37,737 nt of DNA from an uncultured Pseudomonadota bacterium (lineage in GTDB: Bacteria > Myxococcota_A > Polyangia > HGW-17), in assembly GCA_938004375.1 (NCBI GenBank), contig CALKWH010000321.1, positions 1 to 37,737 of the forward strand, written 5' to 3'. The stretch's first letter is position 1; each line of letters starts with the position of its first letter. The notes under the pieces are model-generated. The model was not told the DNA's origin and did no database searches. It worked only from the letters and a program-made list of their open reading frames with translations. The position numbers and the translations under genes were made by a program. This document shows, piece after piece, positions 34,387-37,737 of the stretch.

Positions 34387-35109
34387 ATGAGACTGATCCC
34401 GATCCTCACCGCCCTGATCCTGCTGTCCGCCTGCACCGAAAAGAAGGCCGACACCACGCCGACCAAGGAGCCCGAGCCCCCAAAGACCGATCCCAAGGAG
34501 CCGGACAAGAACCCCAACGTCACCATCGAGGGTGACCTGGGCACCATCGACGAAGCGATGGTGCAGAAGAAGTTCACCGAGAGCCGCGACGAGGTCAGCG
34601 CCTGCGTCCACAAGGGCGTCGAGAACGCCGAATACGTGGGTGGCGACTTCTACTTCACGTTCCGCATCGCGCTGGACGGGACCGTCAAGACCCTCGACAT
34701 GCGCAGCAGCGTCGGGCACCGCGACATCGAGACGTGCATCTACAACTTCGCCAAGAAACTGCAGTTCCCCAAACCCGAGGGGGGCGAGGCCCAGGTGAGC
34801 TTCTCCTGGAGCTTCAACGCGACCATGGACGTGCAGCACCAGTGGGACGCAGCCAAGCTCGGCTCCGCCTGGACGAAACTGCGTTCGAAGTTGATCCGCT
34901 GCTCCGACGGCACGGTCGAGGCGCCCTCGGAGTACCAGGTCGTCTTCTTCGTGCTGCCCGACGCCGAGCTCGGTCCGGTGGGCGTCTCCTCGGGCAAGAC
35001 CCTGCCCTCGGACAAGTTCTTCAAGTGCGTCCGCTCCGCCCTAAAGGACGCCAAACTCCCCGACCCGCTGGGTGCCGTGGCCCGCGTCGCCCTCACGATC
35101 GCTCCGTGA
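34387..35109 (+). CDS. Lipoprotein with tandem AgmX/PglI-like domains
   Basis: Lipoprotein of 240 residues (ALILLSAC lipobox), AGGTGA ribosome site. A Lys/Pro/Glu-rich linker (17-45) leads to two related domains. The first (about 58-140) has VSACVHKG, FYFTFRIALDGTVKTLDM, ETCIYNFAKKLQFPKP and VSFSWSF. The second (about 158-240) is shorter, with LIRCSDG and FKCVRSALKDAKLPDP. Both keep the two-Cys pattern of the preceding gene's product, so the three domains probably arose by duplication. It ends in a GTGA overlap with the P-loop gene. Confidence 0.75.
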   Translation: MRLIPILTALILLSACTEKKADTTPTKEPEPPKTDPKEPDKNPNVTIEGDLGTIDEAMVQKKFTESRDEVSACVHKGVENAEYVGGDFYFTFRIALDGTVKTLDMRSSVGHRDIETCIYNFAKKLQFPKPEGGEAQVSFSWSFNATMDVQHQWDAAKLGSAWTKLRSKLIRCSDGTVEAPSEYQVVFFVLPDAELGPVGVSSGKTLPSDKFFKCVRSALKDAKLPDPLGAVARVALTIAP

Positions 35110-36092
35110 CGACCTTCGACGTCCCCGTCGCCGGGGCCGGCTTCGAGGCCGCCCTGGACCTGGTCCACGCCTGCACCACCCCCGTCTTCTTCGTCGGCAC
35201 CCACAAGAACTCCGGCAAGACCACCGCCTTTCTGCGGTTCGCCCGGGCGCTGCGGGAGCGGGACGTCCCCCTGATCCTGTGCTCCCTGGGCCGCGACGGG
35301 GAGGCCCGCGACCAGCTCTTCGGCCACGAGAAGCCCCTGGTGCGCGTGGAGCCGGGCTGGCGCTTCGTCACCCACGGCGCCGCCCTGGCCGACGTCCCCT
35401 GCGACCTGGTGGCCCCGTTGCCCGCCGAGGTGGACGGACGCACCCTGGGGCTGTTCGAGGCCCGCGCCTGCGGTGAGCTCGAGCTCTGGGGACCGCCCGC
35501 GGCCTCGGTCCTGAGACGGGTGCTCGACGCCTGCCTCGGCTTCCCGGTCGGGGGACGGGCCCCCACCCTGCTCGTGGACGGCGCCCTGGATCGCCGGGCC
35601 GCCCTCCATCACGGTCCGGCGGCCATGATCCTGTGCTGCAAGGGCGGCGCGTTCGCGGGGCCGGCCGCCCTCTCGGCCCACCTCGACCTGCGCCGTCGCC
35701 TGTTCGAAGCCCCCCGCCTGGTCGGGCCTGCGCCGATCGTCCGCGTGGCCGACGGCGCCGTTGAACTCCCCGAGGGGCACGACGCGGTCCTCGTCGACGG
35801 TCCTCTCACCTCGACGCTGGCGACGGACCTGCTCGCCCTCGGCGAGCCCCTGAGACGAATCGTGATCTCGAGCCCGCTGCACGTGTTCGCCGAGGCGGCC
35901 ACCCTGTCGCGCCTCGTCGACCGCCTGGTCGTGCTGGACGCGCCGACCTGGCTGGGCACGGCCATCAACCCGGCAGGCGCCGGCGGCGCCGCGCCCGACC
36001 CTGTCGCCCTGCTGGCCGGCGCCCGCGCCGCCCTGGGGACGGACCATCCAGTCTTCGACGTCCTGTCGGATGACCCGGCTCACCAGACGTAG
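35106..36092 (+). CDS. P-loop nucleotide-binding protein of unknown function
   Basis: Protein of 328 residues starting with GTG at 35106, overlapping the previous stop by 4 nt (GTGA). There is no signal peptide, so it is cytoplasmic. A Walker A motif GTHKNSGKTT sits at about residues 35-44 and is preceded by a hydrophobic strand (PVFFV), as in MobB- and dethiobiotin-synthetase-like P-loop enzymes; ILCSLGRDGEARD follows. Later strands include APTLLVDGALDRRAALHHG, AAMILCCKGGAFAGP and HDAVLVDGPLTSTLATDLL. A G-protein-like chaperone or cofactor-loading ATPase is possible, but I cannot assign a family. It is co-transcribed with the two AgmX/PglI-like lipoproteins and ends 13 bp into the convergent neighbour. 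Confidence 0.72.
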   Translation: MTTFDVPVAGAGFEAALDLVHACTTPVFFVGTHKNSGKTTAFLRFARALRERDVPLILCSLGRDGEARDQLFGHEKPLVRVEPGWRFVTHGAALADVPCDLVAPLPAEVDGRTLGLFEARACGELELWGPPAASVLRRVLDACLGFPVGGRAPTLLVDGALDRRAALHHGPAAMILCCKGGAFAGPAALSAHLDLRRRLFEAPRLVGPAPIVRVADGAVELPEGHDAVLVDGPLTSTLATDLLALGEPLRRIVISSPLHVFAEAATLSRLVDRLVVLDAPTWLGTAINPAGAGGAAPDPVALLAGARAALGTDHPVFDVLSDDPAHQT

Positions 36093-37694
36093 AGGGTGAC
36101 CTCGTCGAGCTCGACGGCGCTCGTGGCGCCCGGCAGGCTCGTCTGCACTTCCAGGATGAAGGCGACGGCGACGGAGGGGAGACCGGCGAGTTGGTGGGCC
36201 GGCACGTACACGGTCTGGCGCCCGGCTGTGGCCATGGTCCAGGCCGCCAGCTCGAGCTGGGAGGAGACGAAGTCGTCCGTGCTCGCCACCACCCGGAGGG
36301 CGGCGGACATGGCGGTGCTCGCGTAGGCGAGCTCGAAGGTGAGCACCGCGTGGGTGGCCGCGGAGAGGTCGGCGGCCGGGCTGATCAGGTGGTACCGGCC
36401 GACCTCCGGATCCGCCACGTCCAGGCTCATGAAGCGGGTGCCGGAGGCGTCGCAGGCCCAGGAGGCCCCCGGAACGATGCTGGACGAGGCGCGCGCGCTC
36501 CAACCCGTGGCCGGACAGGTGAAGAAACTGGTGGCCACCGGCGTGGAGGGCGGCGGGAAGAACCGCAGGCGGGTGACCACGTCCACCGCCGGGGAGAGCG
36601 GCGCCCGGGCCACGCAAGCCCGATAGGTGGCCGGAGGCAGCGCAATCAACGACTCCATGCCCGGCTCCTCGGCGGCCACCCGGGTGCAGGGCGCCGTCCC
36701 GGTGGCGACCGAGGTGGCCAGCAGCGTGCCGTCGAACTTGTACAGCCGGATCTGCGCGTCGGGGACACAGACCTCCGGGTCGAGCAGCTCGCCCGTCTCC
36801 AACTCGAAGCGCCGCCCCGGGTTGGGCAGGGTGAAGGCCAGGCAGTCCACGTCCGCCGAGAAGGGGTCCGGGGGCATCAGCCGGGAACACCAGCCCCAGC
36901 TCTCCAAAACCTGGGCCATGAGCAGGTCGGCCTCGCCGGGCGTGTTGTTCACCTCGGTCTCCACGTCGGTGCAGCCGTTGGGCAGGCGCTCGATCACGAC
37001 GTCGACGTCGTTGGTCGTGTGGACGCCGGCGGGGTCCACCTCGGCCGAGACGATCACGTCCTGCTCGGTGAAGGAGGTGAAGATCAACTCCTGGTTACCC
37101 TGGGCCAGGCAGGGGAACGACGAACCACAGGCGCCGACGGCCTGGATGCGCCATCGGATCACGGGCCCCGTCCCGGATTCCTGGGCGACGCGCAGGCTGC
37201 CGCCGGCGGGCACGTGCACCTGGATGAAGGCCTCCACCGCCCCCGACAGGACCGGGCCGCAGGACGGATCGGTGAAGGTCTCGTTGTTGGTGAAGTAGGA
37301 GGCGAACTGGTCGGTGCTCGCGTCCAGCAGCGGCTGCGGGTCCACCGGGAGCGCGGTGGCGCAGGTGTTGCCGTAGATGGCGCAGATGAAACCCTGATCC
37401 GGGTCGCACCGGAAGAACTCGCTGAGTTGATCGCACTGGAACTGGGTTGTCCACAAGGTGCAGCCCTCCCCGGACGCCGAGCAGTAGAGCACGTCGGTGC
37501 CGTCCTGGGAGCAGCGCTTGGTCCCGGCCTCGCAGACATGGCAGCTGCAACCGGCGGCCCCCTCGTCGACCTCGCAGACCTGGGTGCCGGCCTCGCAGGA
37601 CGGCATCAGCGGGAGCCAGTCCAGGCAGCCGGCGTAGCCGATGCTGCAGCGCTCGAGTCCCAGGCCGTCGGCGGCGCAGCGCTCGTCACCCAGG
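36080..37694 (-). CDS. Large Cys-rich secreted or surface protein, 5' end missing
   Basis: The frame is open from the adapter edge (37694) to the stop at 36080, 537 visible residues, with no start in view except an internal ATG at 37606. The visible N-terminal part is Cys-rich, in short repeats (RCAADGLGLERCSIG, CEAGTQVCEVDEG, CSCHVCEAGTKRCSQDG) typical of myxobacterial surface proteins. The middle contains beta-sandwich segments with PPC-like texture (VEAFIQVHVPAGGSLRVAQE; DVDCLAFTLPNPGRRFELETG; DAQIRLYKFDGTLLA). The C-terminal 130 residues (FMSLDVADPEVGRYHLISPAADLS... to AVELDEVTLYVW) resemble a jelly-roll 'choice-of-anchor' module. It is convergent with the P-loop gene and overlaps its end by 13 bp. 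Confidence 0.8.
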
Positions 37695-37737
37695 AGATCG
37701 GAAGAGCGTCGTGTAGGGAAAGAGTGTAGATCTCGGT
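37695..37737 (-). other. Illumina P5 adapter remnant (reverse complement)
   Basis: Begins with AGATCGGAAGAGCGTCGTGT and is the exact reverse complement of part of the adapter at 1-45. It is library sequence. Confidence 0.98.

Overview
This is a GC-rich bacterial contig, most likely from an uncultured Myxococcota or other deltaproteobacterial-type lineage. The evidence is the many secreted lipoproteins with low-complexity Asn/Pro linkers, an FHA-domain sigma-54 activator, CarD, AgmX/PglI-like lipoproteins, and RCC1, PPC and EF-hand-like repeats. The lineage is inferred from gene style, not from a marker-gene search. Both ends carry Illumina P5 adapter sequence (1-45 and 37695-37737). Bases 46 to about 631 look like a foreign, lower-GC fragment of a PhoR-like histidine kinase joined chimerically to the real contig, so the trustworthy sequence is about 632-37694.

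Layout. 632-4712: a truncated GHL10 glycoside-hydrolase-like lipoprotein, divergent from a lipoprotein with eight EF-hand-like repeats and seven RCC1 repeats. 4842-7559: a membrane/TPR-like protein and a downstream FHA-GAF-AAA+-Fis sigma-54 activator. 7687-10028: a sigma-54 promoter and two coupled lipoprotein genes, followed by a nested triple-hairpin repeat. 10194-17343: four paralogous disulfide-rich lipoproteins on the minus strand, each its own transcription unit. 17551-22803: a lipoprotein, then a Pal-like / coiled-coil / TPR / uvrB operon. 22991-25484: dtd, an SDK-encoding minisatellite, an HD-domain gene and a dus gene. 25529-27270: an orphan peptide-type ABC permease pair. 27371-28678: tRNA-Ala and an aminoacyl:carrier-protein-ligase-like class II synthetase homologue. 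28708-33156: a small lipoprotein, a sulfatase-like membrane protein, a 58-residue membrane protein, carD and miaB. 33210-37694: a lipoprotein, tRNA-Cys, two AgmX/PglI-like lipoproteins, a P-loop protein and a 5'-truncated Cys-rich surface protein.

The main discovery is a compact sigma-54 regulon at about 5.8-17.5 kb. All four paralogous lipoprotein genes have a -24/-12 promoter whose GC lies 55-61 nt before the start codon. Each also has a copy of, or half-site for, a 15-bp palindrome (TTGGACAGTGTCCAA) centred 95-97 bp upstream of the -24 GG, with a second half-site 18-19 bp further out in three of them. A fifth, near-perfect sigma-54 promoter lies directly downstream of the activator gene. 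The products are lipoproteins sharing an unrecognised Cys/His-rich core (CNHGTC and HNCHDD motifs) fused to PPC or somatomedin-B-like modules. This looks like a locally regulated, expanded cell-surface system of unknown function.
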